Shown here piece after piece: positions 44,785 to 55,699 of a stretch of DNA of 64,000 bases. The DNA comes from Pyxicephalus adspersus (taxonomy: Eukaryota; Chordata; Amphibia; Anura; Pyxicephalidae). Where the stretch lies: assembly GCF_032062135.1 (NCBI RefSeq), contig NC_092862.1, positions 69,942,089-70,006,088 on the forward strand, given 5' to 3'. The position numbers were made by a program, and so were the translations under genes. The notes below the pieces were generated by a model. That model saw only the letters and a list, made by a program, of their open reading frames with translations. It searched no databases and was not told the DNA's origin. How positions within the stretch are numbered: position 1 is the stretch's first letter; every line of letters starts with the position of its first letter.

Positions 44785-47200
44785 ACACTCTCTTTGAGGA
44801 ATCAGTTTGAAAAGGACACAAGGAAACAAACAGCTTTTACTTTGGAACATAGAAAAGCATCTGATTGAATGCTCCTTGGTTTAGATAAAGAAAAGCAACC
44901 ACATGACCCAAATAGCTTTCTGCCATTGTATCACGGTCCGCCACAGTTACATGTACAAAATCGTTCCCAACCATTCACTTTGAACAGGAGCAGTTTGATC
45001 TGTGGTTAAGCCTGTGACAGAAAGCTGCAGTCAGCCACAGATCTGCAAGTAGAAATCTGCAAGTTTATTATTATCCTTGCAACGTACACTGATCACCTAG
45101 AGGAGAGTGTTTATTTCTGAAGAGGTTACATGTAAAGTACTAGGAAAATGGAATCCTGCTTCAGGATGTTTGTCTATTGTAGTGAAACTTTGAATTTCAT
45201 ATTTTCAGCAAATTCATAAAAATAGAGCTCCTAACTTTAATTTGATAAAACGAAAAACCACTGAAAACAGAATTGCTACTAAAAATGTAGGAAGTACGGG
45301 GATCAGAGGGGCTATAGGAACATGTTCCATGGGAAACATAGGTTACTTTCTCATAAAACTAAATTATCTAGAAAGCATGTTTTAAGGAAAAATTACATTT
45401 TTGTTTTTACTTTTCCACAGGCCCCCTTGACAATACCCCCCCCCCCTCCAACAATCTTAATGCCAATTCTATAATTAATGGCCTGGCAAACTAAACACAG
45501 AATAAGCAAACATACTGTAACTTTGATTTACAGAAACATGTTTATTTTTCTTGAGCTTGACTCATGAAGAAACTGGAAAGCCTTAGGTACCTTTAAAAAT
45601 GCCTGAATTACAGAAAAAATGCCTTTTTAATATTTACCCCAGAAAATGGGTGACAGAACTATGTTCATGACAATGGCAATACAAATTCAGGAAATCATAA
45701 AAATAAAATAAAAATAAACTAATTTTCACAAAAAGAAGAAAATAGAAATATGTGTAAAAATCTCTGCCCATCCTTAGTCCTAATGGCATTGCAGCACCAC
45801 CACAGCAAGTGTCACAGGTTAAGTAGGTTAGAAAAAAACCCACAAATGGCCTTGTAAATAGCCTGCTGAGTATTTTAATTCCATTCCTTTCACATTCCTA
45901 CATTTAAATTTCTTCAATCACTTTCATAGTATTAATTGTATTAATCGTCCCTTGCCCTTGTGAATAACACATGTTCCTTCTTTTATCCATTCTTACCATG
46001 TGTCCCAAGCACTTCAATTACTTCAGTGGGACAGTAATTAGTTCTGCATTTTTGCCCACTTTACACCATTACACTTGTGAATCCCCTAATATAATTTATA
46101 TTTTTTATTTTTCAATCACCAATTTTCTTTTTTGCTGAAATCAATATTTCTGTTTAGCAGGAAACCTTTGGATTTATTGAATATCTTAATATAACAATAT
46201 TTTCAGATTTGGGTGAAGATATATATATATTTATATATTATCTATTTCTATATCTATGTTCTATTTTGCTTTTTTTTTATAAATATTCTTCTGTCATTTT
46301 TGTTTCCTAGATATACTGTATCAAAATTATAATCTTGTAAAAGCATACAAACTTGGTTTACAGGATATTAATACTATTTTTTCATTTTTTTTCTCCTTCA
46401 CGCTTTTTCTTTCAATGCTCATACCAATCACTTTAAAGCTGGCTTTCAGTAGACTTCCTTTCATTTTTTGGACTGATTTTTCCATTGTAACTTTATCATC
46501 TGAATACAATAGTAAGGGGGAGAGTAATAACTATCATTTCAGTTAAATATATGCATTATTCCCTAATGGGTACTATATTGAAAGGTTTAGAAAAGTACAT
46601 CATCATTCCTAAGCCCTCTTTGTATGTTAATCTCACTATTTAATTGCGTGAGTATGCTTAATTGTCTATTCATTTCTTATATTATTATTTTCATCATTCA
46701 TTGTTGGTTTCCTGATACCTTTAGCTTGTGTACAGTTTTATACTATACAGCTTTATAGATTGTGTTGTATACTTGTTAAAAATCAATTGTAGCTGAAAAT
46801 ACATAATTGTAGCTATTCATAATTACTGATTGTGGCCAAAAAATCTATTGTAACCAATACATACATAATTGTAACTGAATAGACGAGACATTTTTAAAGT
46901 GGGAGGGGGAAAGGATGACATGTGTGATGGGGTTATTCTCGTCTTCTGTTTTTGCTTCAGTTGTCATAAGGATGCCATTTTCAGGTAAAAAGTTGGTGCA
47001 ACTTGAAAAAGAAATGCATGAAGTACATACTAATGTAAATGTTCACAATGTAAATAAAAACATACTAGCTCATTAAAATTGGTCTCCTGTAGACAGTTCT
47101 GCAATTGCATTTTGAGTGATGAATTGTATCAGATCAATTTTAAATTTATCATCACAGTGAAGAAATGCTTCTTTTCTATTTGAAGGCATTACTCACTCAG
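44785..47200. other. AT-rich stretch, nothing recognised
   Basis: C-run of 10 near 45437. Short AT-rich repeats near 46222 and the direct motif AATTGTA(G/A)CT(G)A repeated around 46787-46880. No gene. Confidence 0.5.
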
Positions 47201-47201
47201 T

Positions 47202-47883
47202 GGCCCTGATTTATCAATGAAATGCATGTACGATGTGAATCTTTAATGCTCGATGATTTTTTGTGTAAGTGCTACTTTTTTATGTTACATTCTACTCAAT
47301 CACAAACTTGCTTCATTTATAGTTACATTTGTTGCACTTGTTGTTTTGATACTTTTTGTTTTGGTGGCAACCAAAACAATTTCTATCAAGCTGGATATAT
47401 ACTAAGTGGAACTTATATATATATTTATATATGTATTTATATATATATAAGTTTTTATTATATTATTATATTTATTAATAATAATTTTTTTTATATATAA
47501 TATAATAACTATATTAATTACAGTTAATATAGGTATTCTTTCCTAACAGGAAAGAAAAAGGTTGTTTTAAAATATGCTTATTTCTCAGCTAAAATAAATG
47601 TTTGAAACATGTGAACAGCCCAAACAATATTATTTAGTAAGGTAAAAGATGTGTGCCATTAGAAAGATTTATTTTTTAGGGGAACAGTGACTTTTAATGC
47701 AAGCTCACCAGTGTCAAATTGCCTGGGATGCGTGTCTCCAGCAGTGAGATCATTTCGGTTGATAGCTTCTGGGCGAAAACGCAAGCTCCTGAAATGTGGT
47801 TAATAAATAGATTGAAGGCCTCCGATTTTAGATTGCGAATACGAATGCGCGAGCGAGCTTCCGATTTTGCTTGGGGAATCAGT
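47202..47883 (-). mobile_element. internally deleted copy of the 3.34-kb GGCCCTGATTTATC element
   Basis: The left end GGCCCTGATTTATCAATG corresponds to the right end of 51451-54794, and the right end GCTTGGGGAATCA to its left end, so this copy is in the opposite orientation. TCACAAACTTGCTTCATTTA (47299) and AAACGCAAGCTCC...CGCGAGCGAGC (about 47777-47860) are its two homologous halves. An AT-rich tract at 47410-47520 marks the deletion region. No coding capacity. Confidence 0.75.
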
Positions 47884-48275
47884 CTGCCCATGAGAGAATT
47901 ACTAGTGTGTTCAGTATCTATATTTTTTTCAAACTTACTTTTTTGGCCTTAAATATACTCATCCATTTTAATTTAATTTAATTCTTACCAAATAACATTT
48001 GGCAATCATTTGACCTCCACCAATTTTATTGAGTTCTGCTCTCATTATAATCAAAATCTCCCTTGAAAAACAAATCTAAATTTGAGTGTCACCAAAAAAG
48101 TATAAACTTTTCCAATGTTTTACCATTTGTCTTCTGTTCCGTGTATATCACTTCTACTCAATAATATCTCTAGCATATTATCTTCTAATTATACAAAATA
48201 ATGCACCTTCTAAATTCTGCAAACCACTGTCTTTCATACCATCAGTGATTCCATCACTGGGTTGCACATCAAGCA
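47884..48275. other. AT-rich stretch, nothing recognised
   Basis: No gene or repeat boundary identified. Confidence 0.5.
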
Positions 48276-48560
48276 TTGGGCCTGATGTAGTATATATATT
48301 ATTATTATTATTATTATTATTATTAGACAGTATTTGTAAACTAAGCATATGCAAACTCATCCATTTAATAAAGCACACCAAGACTTTAAAAGTAAGACCA
48401 TTATAGGAGAACCTGGGCGAAACTGGTCCAGGAAATTGATTTCTTAAAAACATTTGCAATTATTTGGACTAGATCTATTCCAAGTTTTCAGGATGACCCA
48501 GGCTTTCCCATGATATTCTATCTTCCCCTTTCTTGGAGAGCCATAACAAATCTGGCACAT
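48276..48560. mobile_element. palindromic MITE, strongly diverged copy with (ATT)9
   Basis: Begins ATTGGGCCTGATG, is interrupted by an (ATT)n microsatellite at 48298-48324, and continues with AATAAAGCACACCAAGACTT, TGGTCCAGGAAATTGATTTC and a mirror half ending TTGGAGAGCCATAACAAATC. Matches the arms of the family copies but with many changes. Confidence 0.6.
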
Positions 48561-50344
48561 TGTGGCTGCTACCCGATGCAGTATCTCTAGCCTGTTTTAT
48601 TACTACATGTTGCCCATGTTATGTTCAGCCTGTCTAGACTGGATACATTACCTCTCTCTCCAAATACAATTGTGCATACAAAAACAGAAGCCAGGATAAC
48701 CTTTCCAACCAACTTTCTTCTATTTCTTTCAGCCACTGTTGATTTTGGAATATTTATCTACATAAATATGGATGTTATATCCCCTATTAATGCATATAGA
48801 TATTCAATAAAAGAAGGTTCATGCACAAATTATAGCTAATCATTCAAACAGTTTAATTAAGAAAACAAGGTGAAACATAAAGTACACAGCAATATTGTTG
48901 GATATACAGATATAGGAACTTCATTCAATGATATATACAGTACATGAAAATAAGGAAATAAGGTTATTAGTAGTAACCCCTGTAATAATCTAATAATGCT
49001 TGGTACACAATACAGTAATTACAATATGGCAAAGTTGCAGTAATACTATAGACACCCATAAGACTACAATCAGGAATATCTTATAGCTACCTGCTAAGAG
49101 GTTAATGGGTACCTCAGGAGCCTACTTCCTTCAGAAGAGAACTCCATACCAGCTTACCTAAGGAGACCCTCAGGAGACAAAGAGCAAGAAAGAGAGCCAG
49201 TAAGCAAGAGAGGAGATATCTCAGTTCTTTCAGTTCCCATTTTTATATAGTTAATTCCCATTAGGTATCCTTGGGGTTCTTGGATTGGTTAGTGGCTGTG
49301 TTCTGTTACGATGACCATCGGTTGACACACACCCCACTAGATTGGGATTGGTTAATGTAATTTGATGGACCTCCCAGCTTAATTTGATATATAAATATCT
49401 TGCTGGAATCTAAGTTTAGGGGTCAACAAGAGGTCCAGCTGGGTCATCACCCCAACCCAACTGTCTAGTTAGGCATCCATCTTCTGCTAACTCAGGCTTG
49501 ATGGATTTATTACTCCTTGAGGGTCCTACTGGACACAGTTTGTTATGGGAACTAGATCTTGTGTACTGGCATGTTTATGATCTGTTTTGTTTTTTGTTCC
49601 TTGGTTGAGGTTCCTTGATAACCACTGATAAGACATTCCCTAGGTGATCCAGATGGCCAGTACAAAGAAAAACAGGTTTCATGTTTACACACAACATTCC
49701 TGCACCTATACACATACATTATATATAAAATTATATCTATCCATATGTATCTATAAATATCTATAAACAATCTTGAGGTGCAACAGCCACCATACTAAAT
49801 ATTAACTAAACTTCAGCTTTAAACCCTAAAATATCATACATTTTATTAATTCTATTGTTGCAACACTGTAATCGTTGTTTATTACTTGTGCCTTTGTACA
49901 CAAAATTACTTTAATTTTGCCCTTCTATTTTTGGTATTACCAGTTTTGTTGTAGCCAGACCATTTACAGTTGATTTTTTTACTACACTTTATTTATTCAC
50001 CTACAGTAAGCATCAGCTATATGATGTTTAAATAGGCATAGCGTATCAGATCCTGTGCGTTCTTATCCTAACAGCCCCCTCCATGCATTCTCCTGTATAT
50101 ATGTGCGTGCACTGAAGCAAGTGACTGTTGCTTTAATGAGCACTGCTACAGGTAATTTCAGTGATCATTCAGTGAAACTTCAGCAGCTGACATGAGCTAC
50201 GGCAATTAGAAAGACCTTATCAATCCTTACTGAACTCTAAACAGCTCTGATAAACTCCTTCCTTAATTTCAGCTCTCAGTAGTTTTTTTTTTCATAGCAC
50301 AGATTAGACACACTTCTTATTTGTTCACATTTATGTCTATATTC

Positions 50345-50346
<2 letters not shown>
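48561..50346. other. unclassified sequence, middle part of higher GC
   Basis: 48840-49800 is more GC-balanced than its surroundings and has the look of an old interspersed element (AGGAGACCCTCAGGAGAC, TTGGGGTTCTTGGATTGG), but no termini, reading frames or duplications identify it. Confidence 0.4.

Positions 50347-50393
<47 letters not shown>
50347..50393. repeat. (AT)n microsatellite
   Basis: About 23 uninterrupted AT units. Confidence 0.95.
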
Positions 50394-50398
<5 letters not shown>

Positions 50399-50557
50399 AT
50401 TATAAAAATAACAATAATTTTACAATAATATATTGCCAAATAAAAGCGTAATTTGTCCACATGTCACAATGTATGTATTGCTTTGTAATGACAATTTAAA
50501 AAAACAGATCAATAGTGGAATTGTGAAAGTTGCTTTGGCTCATAAAGGGTATACATG

Positions 50558-50568
<11 letters not shown>

Positions 50569-50597
<29 letters not shown>
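50569..50597. repeat. (AT)n microsatellite at the left edge of the Tc1 element
   Basis: About 14 AT units directly before AGGTGCTGCTAATTAAATGC. Tc1 elements duplicate TA, so the tract probably grew from the target site. Confidence 0.9.
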
Positions 50598-50599
<2 letters not shown>

Positions 50600-50696
50600 T
50601 GCTGCTAATTAAATGCACTTGATTAAGTGTGACTAGCTATATAAAAGCAGAAGTTTTAGAAATTTGCAGATCTTGTACATTCAGGTGTGTGCTAAC

Positions 50697-51286
50697 TAGA
50701 GTTGGTCGAATATCTCACCATTTGATTCCACAGCTATTCAATCGAATAGTGAGATATTGCTCAGTTGATCGAATGCCAAATTCGAACACCATTAAAGTCA
50801 ATGGTGGGAGAATTTGGGGTATTTTTAGGGACTTTACTAGTTGTATTTGTTCCTGGATAGAGTTTCTCTATCCAAGAACACAGGGAGTCCTGTGTTTTTG
50901 GATAGAGAAACTATATCCAGGAACACATACTACAGGGCTGCAGCAGCGATCATGATTGCTGTTGCTGCACTGCACTAGTAGTATGTGTTCTTGGATTGAG
51001 TTTCCCTATCCAAGAACACGGGGCACTAGGTGTGATGAATTGGGAAACTTGTCCCCATTCAACCTCTAGTGCAGTCATGTGACCATGGGAATTGAACTGC
51101 AGATGAACTCTACATACCACCACGATCTCAGAGGCACTACAGGTTAATAAACCTTTAGTGCCCCGGGAATCGCACACTCTTTTTCACGATTGCAGCCTTG
51201 GCTTTTTTATTTTCTTTTAACATATTTTTTATCCGGGTTGGGTCTATCAGAATTCGAATATGAAGACAACTCGTACACCAACACTA
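50697..51286 (+). mobile_element. hAT MITE with perfect 8-bp target duplication
   Basis: Flanked on both sides by GTGCTAAC (50689-50696 and 51287-51294). Ends TAGAGTTGGT and, in reverse complement, TAGTGTTGGT. An 8-bp duplication places it in the hAT superfamily. Inside are TTCGATTGAATAG-like inverted text, a GGATAGAGTTTCTCTATCC hairpin and CACTACAGGTTAAT. The same family is at 18322 and 23526. Removing it rejoins the Tc1 leader to the transposase start codon region. Confidence 0.92.
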
Positions 51287-51297
51287 GTGCTAACACA

Positions 51298-51445
51298 ATG
51301 CCAAGGAAAAAAGAAACCAGAACTGTTCTTAGTAAAGTGATTGTTGTTGGCCATCAATCTCACAATGGTCATAAGGCAATTTCTAAACAATATGAACTCC
51401 ATCATTCTACAGTAAGAACTATGATTCACATGTGCACTGTGCAGT
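51298..51445 (+). pseudogene. Tc1 transposase, N-terminal helix-turn-helix
   Basis: ATG at 51298 begins MPRKKETRTVLSKVIVVGHQ, followed by GHKAISKQYELHHSTVRTMI, the paired-like helix-turn-helix of Tc1 transposases that binds the terminal repeats. The frame ends where the 3.34-kb element is inserted, after CTVQSL. The first catalytic Asp region that should follow was already deleted. Confidence 0.88.
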
Positions 51446-51796
51446 CATTAGGGGTGATTCACCAAGCCAAATCGGAGGCTTAACGCACGCGCGTATTCGT
51501 GATCTGGAATTAGAGGCCAAAAATCAATTTATCAACCAAATTCGAGGCAATGGCGTACTCGGGCGTAATTCATGAACTGAAGTGATCTCTCTGATGGATA
51601 TGCGCAGCCCGGCAGTTTCACACTGGCGACCTTGCATCAAACGCACTGTTCCTCTAAAAAAGCATTCTTTCTAATGGTAAACATATTACCCTTAGCCCTA
51701 AAAAAATGTTTGTGCTGTTCAAATGTTTCAAATTTGTATATGAGAAACAAGCATATTTTAAAATTACTTATTTCTTTCCTGTTAGGCAAGAGTTAA

Positions 51797-52149
51797 CTGA
51801 GTTCAGCTTCTCTACATAGGCGCCTATCTAAACGCTTACGATGTCTGATCGGAGGAGCCACCTGGGGGTAAATATTGCGACTTTCCACAGGCTAAACCTC
51901 GGCTTTGCCATCGGACTGAATTTTCCCACAAAAGTCACACGCACACACACGTTCTTGTTTATTTGAATTTCCCGCACACGCGCCGACGTCATCACGCACG
52001 CAGGGAGGAGCTGTCTGGTATTTTTTTTCTCCGCCGGACGGCTTCTCCCTTCAGAGATCATCCGGCACTGGACGAAGAAGGATCATCGGTTAACCATCCT
52101 AGCCATTTTTTTGTTGCCCGTACCAAGGTCGGGCTTAACGGCTAGGTGG
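51797..52149 (-). mobile_element. TTAA MITE of the CCACCTRRSC family inside the 3.34-kb element
   Basis: TTAA at 51793-51796 and 52150-52153. In reverse complement the right end reads CCACCTAGCCGTTAAGCCCG, then ACCTTGGTACGGGC, the same head as in 55168-55390. The left end does not match as an inverted repeat, so this end is uncertain. The interior is CpG-rich. The surrounding sequence resumes the homology to 47202-47883. Confidence 0.6.
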
Positions 52150-52912
52150 TTAATCTTTGTTGCTGCATTTGATACTTTGCTTACCCTTTAGCACAATAGC
52201 GGGGTTTTTTTTAACTTTGAATGTTTCAATGTCCATTTTGCAATTTTGAAGTAAATGTTAATGATATGTTATTGTAATTGTGGCCATATTGTTTGATTCT
52301 TTGAAATGTTTGTACTGCATAAATATTTTCTAATCCAGCTTTCTACCCTTGATAGGCCAAAATTGCATATTGGTTTGGTATTTTTTGAATGCAATATTTG
52401 TTGGGCGATTTTTAAACTATTTTGGCTTTACATGGAAGTGTGGGTTTACGTGTGTTTTGTTTGTTCTTTTTAATGTTTTTGTCATTTATTGTAAATTTTA
52501 GCGATGTGTGTTTGTTTTGTTTTGTGACCTTTTAGCAAATGTTTCCTTTGAATAAAGTTGTTTGTAAAATGTTGTTTGTGTTTTGGGGGTTTGTTGTTAT
52601 GTGATCTCCTTTGCAATCTCCCAGGACACACAGTTTAAAAAGACAATTGTGATTGTTTTTAAGCTGTTCCTTCCTCTGAATTATTTGTAAGGCTAAAAAG
52701 CAGCACAATTGTCTTGTTATAACTCAGTTGTTTGATGTGCATAGTTGTGCGCCAAACTTCAGGAGTATGTAGGCCCATAGTTGTGCACCAAGGTGGACCC
52801 GCTATGTGCGCCTCAGCTGTGTTTTATCAGTTGAAAAATTCAACGCACTTTTGCACAGTCCTTATTCAGGTAAGTTTGTATTTTTTTGTGTATATTGCTT
52901 GGGTTGCTTCCT

Positions 52913-53122
52913 GTGCACTCATGTATCTATAGACTGTCCAAACTGGACAGTTTGGACAGTCATAAATACTGGAGTGCACATAAGTGCACATGAAGCCAAA
53001 CGTGTGTGTATGCATTTAGATGTGTGTACATATAGATAGAAAAGATAAACTATAAGAAGAAATAGGCAAAGAGGGCTTTTTGGACCATATTGTTTCACAT
53101 TGAAAAGATTGCCTATTTCTTC
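52913..53122. repeat. two successive perfect hairpins inside the 3.34-kb element
   Basis: First: GACTGTCCAAACTG, GA, exact reverse complement (52932-52961), with outer GTGCACTC (52913-52920) pairing to GAGTGCAC (52972-52979). Second: GAAGAAATAGGCAA (53056-53069) pairs exactly with TTGCCTATTTCTTC (53109-53122). Confidence 0.9.
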
Positions 53123-54799
53123 CAATGATTTCTGATGTCATGGGCTTGGCTCCAAGCAACATTCATGGAGAATATTGCTTCTGGTTGAAAGAAGGAATCC
53201 ACATTTATGTGCTTCCACTACCAAGCTGAGGTGAGTAAGTCAATATATATAGTGGGCCATGATCTAAAATGCCATTCAAATCTGCAGAAACACCCTGAAG
53301 GGATGGAAAAGCAAGAAAATGTTTGGCACAAAGTGGATTTGGCCCTGGACGTTTGATATACTAGTACTATTTGTTTTATGTAAACACCTAAATAATGCAT
53401 ACACTCCACTATTTTTCAGAATTAAGTTAAGCAACAACACAATATCTGTTCATTTCTAAGAGTGCCTGACCCTGCTTGTGAGCTTGGCAATCAATGTGCT
53501 TTGATGTTGTGCTTGGCCACCTGGACCTCCTTCCATCACCATCACGTGTGTTACAATGAGTATGCAACTCAGCTGGACAACTAATTCACAACCAGTTTGG
53601 ACAGCATGTGGAAGTGTGTTTGTATACAATAGTGCTAAGATCAGGCAGCACAGCACAATGACAACAAACCTATAACACTACCACTAATGAACAGAGGAGT
53701 TGTGTGGGGGCAAATCAACATGAGTGCAAATGTCAGACTATTAAAAAAAGAGATAAAAACCATGACAATTTATTCAGAAAAGGACTATGTACATAATACA
53801 TTCAAATACCAATATGTGACAATGGGACAAAGGCAACAAAAGGGGTCAAGTAGCACTTTGGAGTTGAAACCATGCAGACATTTGTACTCAATACTTGTGG
53901 AAAAAATGACAAAACATTGCTGAATTGCTAAACAACAGAAACTGGCATTACAAACCAGGCACAAAACATTGCAGCAACAGATGAAACTAAAAATTATGAG
54001 GATTACAAAAAATCAAAAAATGCATATCAATGCATACCATTCAAGCAAACTTACTTAATTACCCCACCACACACACACACACACAAACCAGTCCAGTTAA
54101 AATAGTACTAATGAAAATGCATATGTATTTGTATACATTTAAATGTATTTTGACATACACACACAAGTGAAATCACTAAATGTTCCTTAATACATGTATT
54201 ATAACATGTTTGCCTATAATCCTTTACTAAAATATTTGATTTCTCTAAAGTCAAACTAGAATGAAATTTTATTCAGGTCACAAATGTTTGTTCACATATT
54301 TTTTTCCACTCTTTTTTCCATAATATTGTGTGATGACATATTTGAAAATGCTACTTAGTATATATCCAGCTTGATAGAAATTAGTTTGCAGTGTTGCAAC
54401 CAAAAGAAAAATGATCAAAACAACAAGTGCAACAAATATAACTATAAATGAAGCAAGTTTGTGATTGAGTAGAATGTAACATAAAAAAGTAGCACTTACA
54501 CAAAAAAACATCAAGCATTAAAGATTCAAACTGCCCTGTAAAATGGACTGGAGATGTGCACAGAACAGGGCGCAGGTGTGCGCTAATTTATTGCTATCAC
54601 CTCACTATGGAGTTTAACACCTGCTCCTGAATTGCGCAGCTGAAAATTAATCACCTTAATTGTCGTTTTCGAGATCTTTGCTCATTTTGTCAGGAAACCG
54701 GCAGGCGAGTTCACTAGAACTCGGGCCCAACTCGCGGTAACAGAGCTCGCTGACCGGCGCGTGCGTATGTGCAATCCCTTAGATAAATCAGGGCCATTA

Positions 54800-55090
54800 G
54801 GTCAACCATGAATTCTTCAAATGCTAACCACCTGTGCAACAGCAAAAGCTTGGCATAAATTGGGTTGTATAGTAAGATAATGATCCCAAGCACACCAACA
54901 AGTGTATACCAAAATGGCTGAAAAAAAAAATCAAGCTGCTGCAATCAACCAGTCATAGTGCAGGTCTCAATCTGATCATTATTCTGTGGTGGGACCTTAA
55001 CAGAGCTCTTCATAAACAATATCCTGCAAACCTCAATGAACTGAAGCAATTATGTGGGAGACTGATAAAGTCATAGAAATTTATTACTTT
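54800..55090 (+). pseudogene. Tc1 transposase, C-terminal catalytic region
   Basis: Read across frameshifts: GTCAACCATGAATTC corresponds to the STMNS segment. NDPKHT (54879-54896) holds the second catalytic Asp of the DDE triad. LNLI..LWWDL (about 54966) is where the third acidic residue should be; it reads Ile instead of Glu. NRALHKQYPANLNELKQ follows. The loss of the Glu and the frameshifts make it dead. Confidence 0.85.
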
Positions 55091-55167
55091 GGGTTATTGC
55101 TGACAAAGATGTTTCTTTAAGCTTTATTTTTGATAAATAAATAATGACACAGTGGATTCTATTTTAA

Positions 55168-55390
55168 CCACCTGACCACTAAGCCCGACCTTAGTACGGG
55201 CTAACAAAAGTTACTATTTTCGATAACCCCGAACTTTTCTCCCTATATTAAAATCATCACTTACCTGGTCAAGCTGTGCTCATCCAGCCTCGTGTTCGTG
55301 TTCCAGCGTCGTCCTCCAGCGTCGATCTCCCTCTCCAGCCTGTAACGCTTTTGGAACAGAAATCTAGACCTCAGTGTAACGCCCAGGTGG
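55168..55390 (+). mobile_element. TTAA MITE, CCACCTGACC family
   Basis: TTAA at 55164-55167 and 55391-55394; ends CCACCTGACC and, in reverse complement, CCACCTGGGCG. 223 bp, no reading frame. It interrupts the 3' region of the Tc1 element: sequence before (GACACAGTGGATTCTATTT) and after (CCATGTTGTTTTACAGCTGA) belong together. Confidence 0.85.
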
Positions 55391-55478
55391 TTAATTCTGA
55401 TTTCCATGTTGTTTTACAGCTGAGGTTAGACATACATAATTTTAAAACCTGCTAAGCATATGCTTATTGATTTTGTCT

Positions 55479-55532
55479 TGCTCATAGTTACTAGATTGTT
55501 TTCTTCTTTTTTATTCTAAGTAACTATGAGCA
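55479..55532. repeat. perfect 14-bp inverted repeat, 26-nt loop
   Basis: TGCTCATAGTTACT (55479-55492) and AGTAACTATGAGCA (55519-55532). It lies between the Tc1 remnant and the first recognisable Penelope coding text. Confidence 0.9.
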
Positions 55533-55699
55533 GAATAGACATGAAGGATTTCTACTGAAATAGAGTCTTACACTTACACCTATACTTAACAAGAGTGAAG
55601 CCTTTGTTAGGGTGAAACATTTCATAAGAAATTCATGTATCAAGGAACATTTTTTGAGTGAGGCACCTCAGCACAATTTAATGCAATCAACATTATACA

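Larger units (their letters stand above)
51451..54794. mobile_element. 3.34-kb element with GGGGTGATTCACC / GCCCTGATTTATC ends, PIF/Harbinger-like
   Basis: Flanked by CATTA on both sides (51446-51450 and 54795-54799; CATTAG if one base is added), with the minimal shared core TTA. Removal restores CAGTCATTAGGTCAACCATG-like text of the Tc1 transposase gene. The subterminal regions are CpG-rich. The interior has an AATAAA at 52553, splice-donor-like CAGGTAAGT at 52867 and GAGGTGAGT at 53230, and short frames up to 78 codons, none matching a transposase or Myb-like partner that I recognise. Its ends are shared with the palindromic MITEs, and deleted relatives lie at 47202 and 58007. Confidence 0.75.
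50597..55450 (+). mobile_element. decayed Tc1-type transposon split by three later insertions
   Basis: Pieces of one Tc1 element are found in order: the left end and leader (50597-50696), transposase N-terminus (51287-51445), transposase C-terminus (54800-55090) and the 3' region (55091-55164, 55391-55450). Between them lie a hAT MITE, a 3.34-kb element and a TTAA MITE. A piece of the transposase between the helix-turn-helix and the distal catalytic region is also missing, so the element had an internal deletion as well. The leader AATGCACTTGATTAA and ATTCAGGTGTGTG is typical of this Tc1 type in frogs. Confidence 0.85.

Noticed and set aside
44402..44797. 131-codon frame as a real gene
   Set aside because: It lies wholly inside a TTAA MITE, and homologous copies at 1.9 and 34.6 kb are frame-broken.
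48840..49800. LTR retrotransposon
   Set aside because: I looked for paired long terminal repeats, a primer-binding site and gag/pol text and found none.
52732..53039. overlapping frames near donor-like splice sites inside the 3.34-kb element
   Set aside because: They overlap in two frames, run into a hairpin, and do not resemble a transposase or Myb-like protein; kept only as a note on the element.
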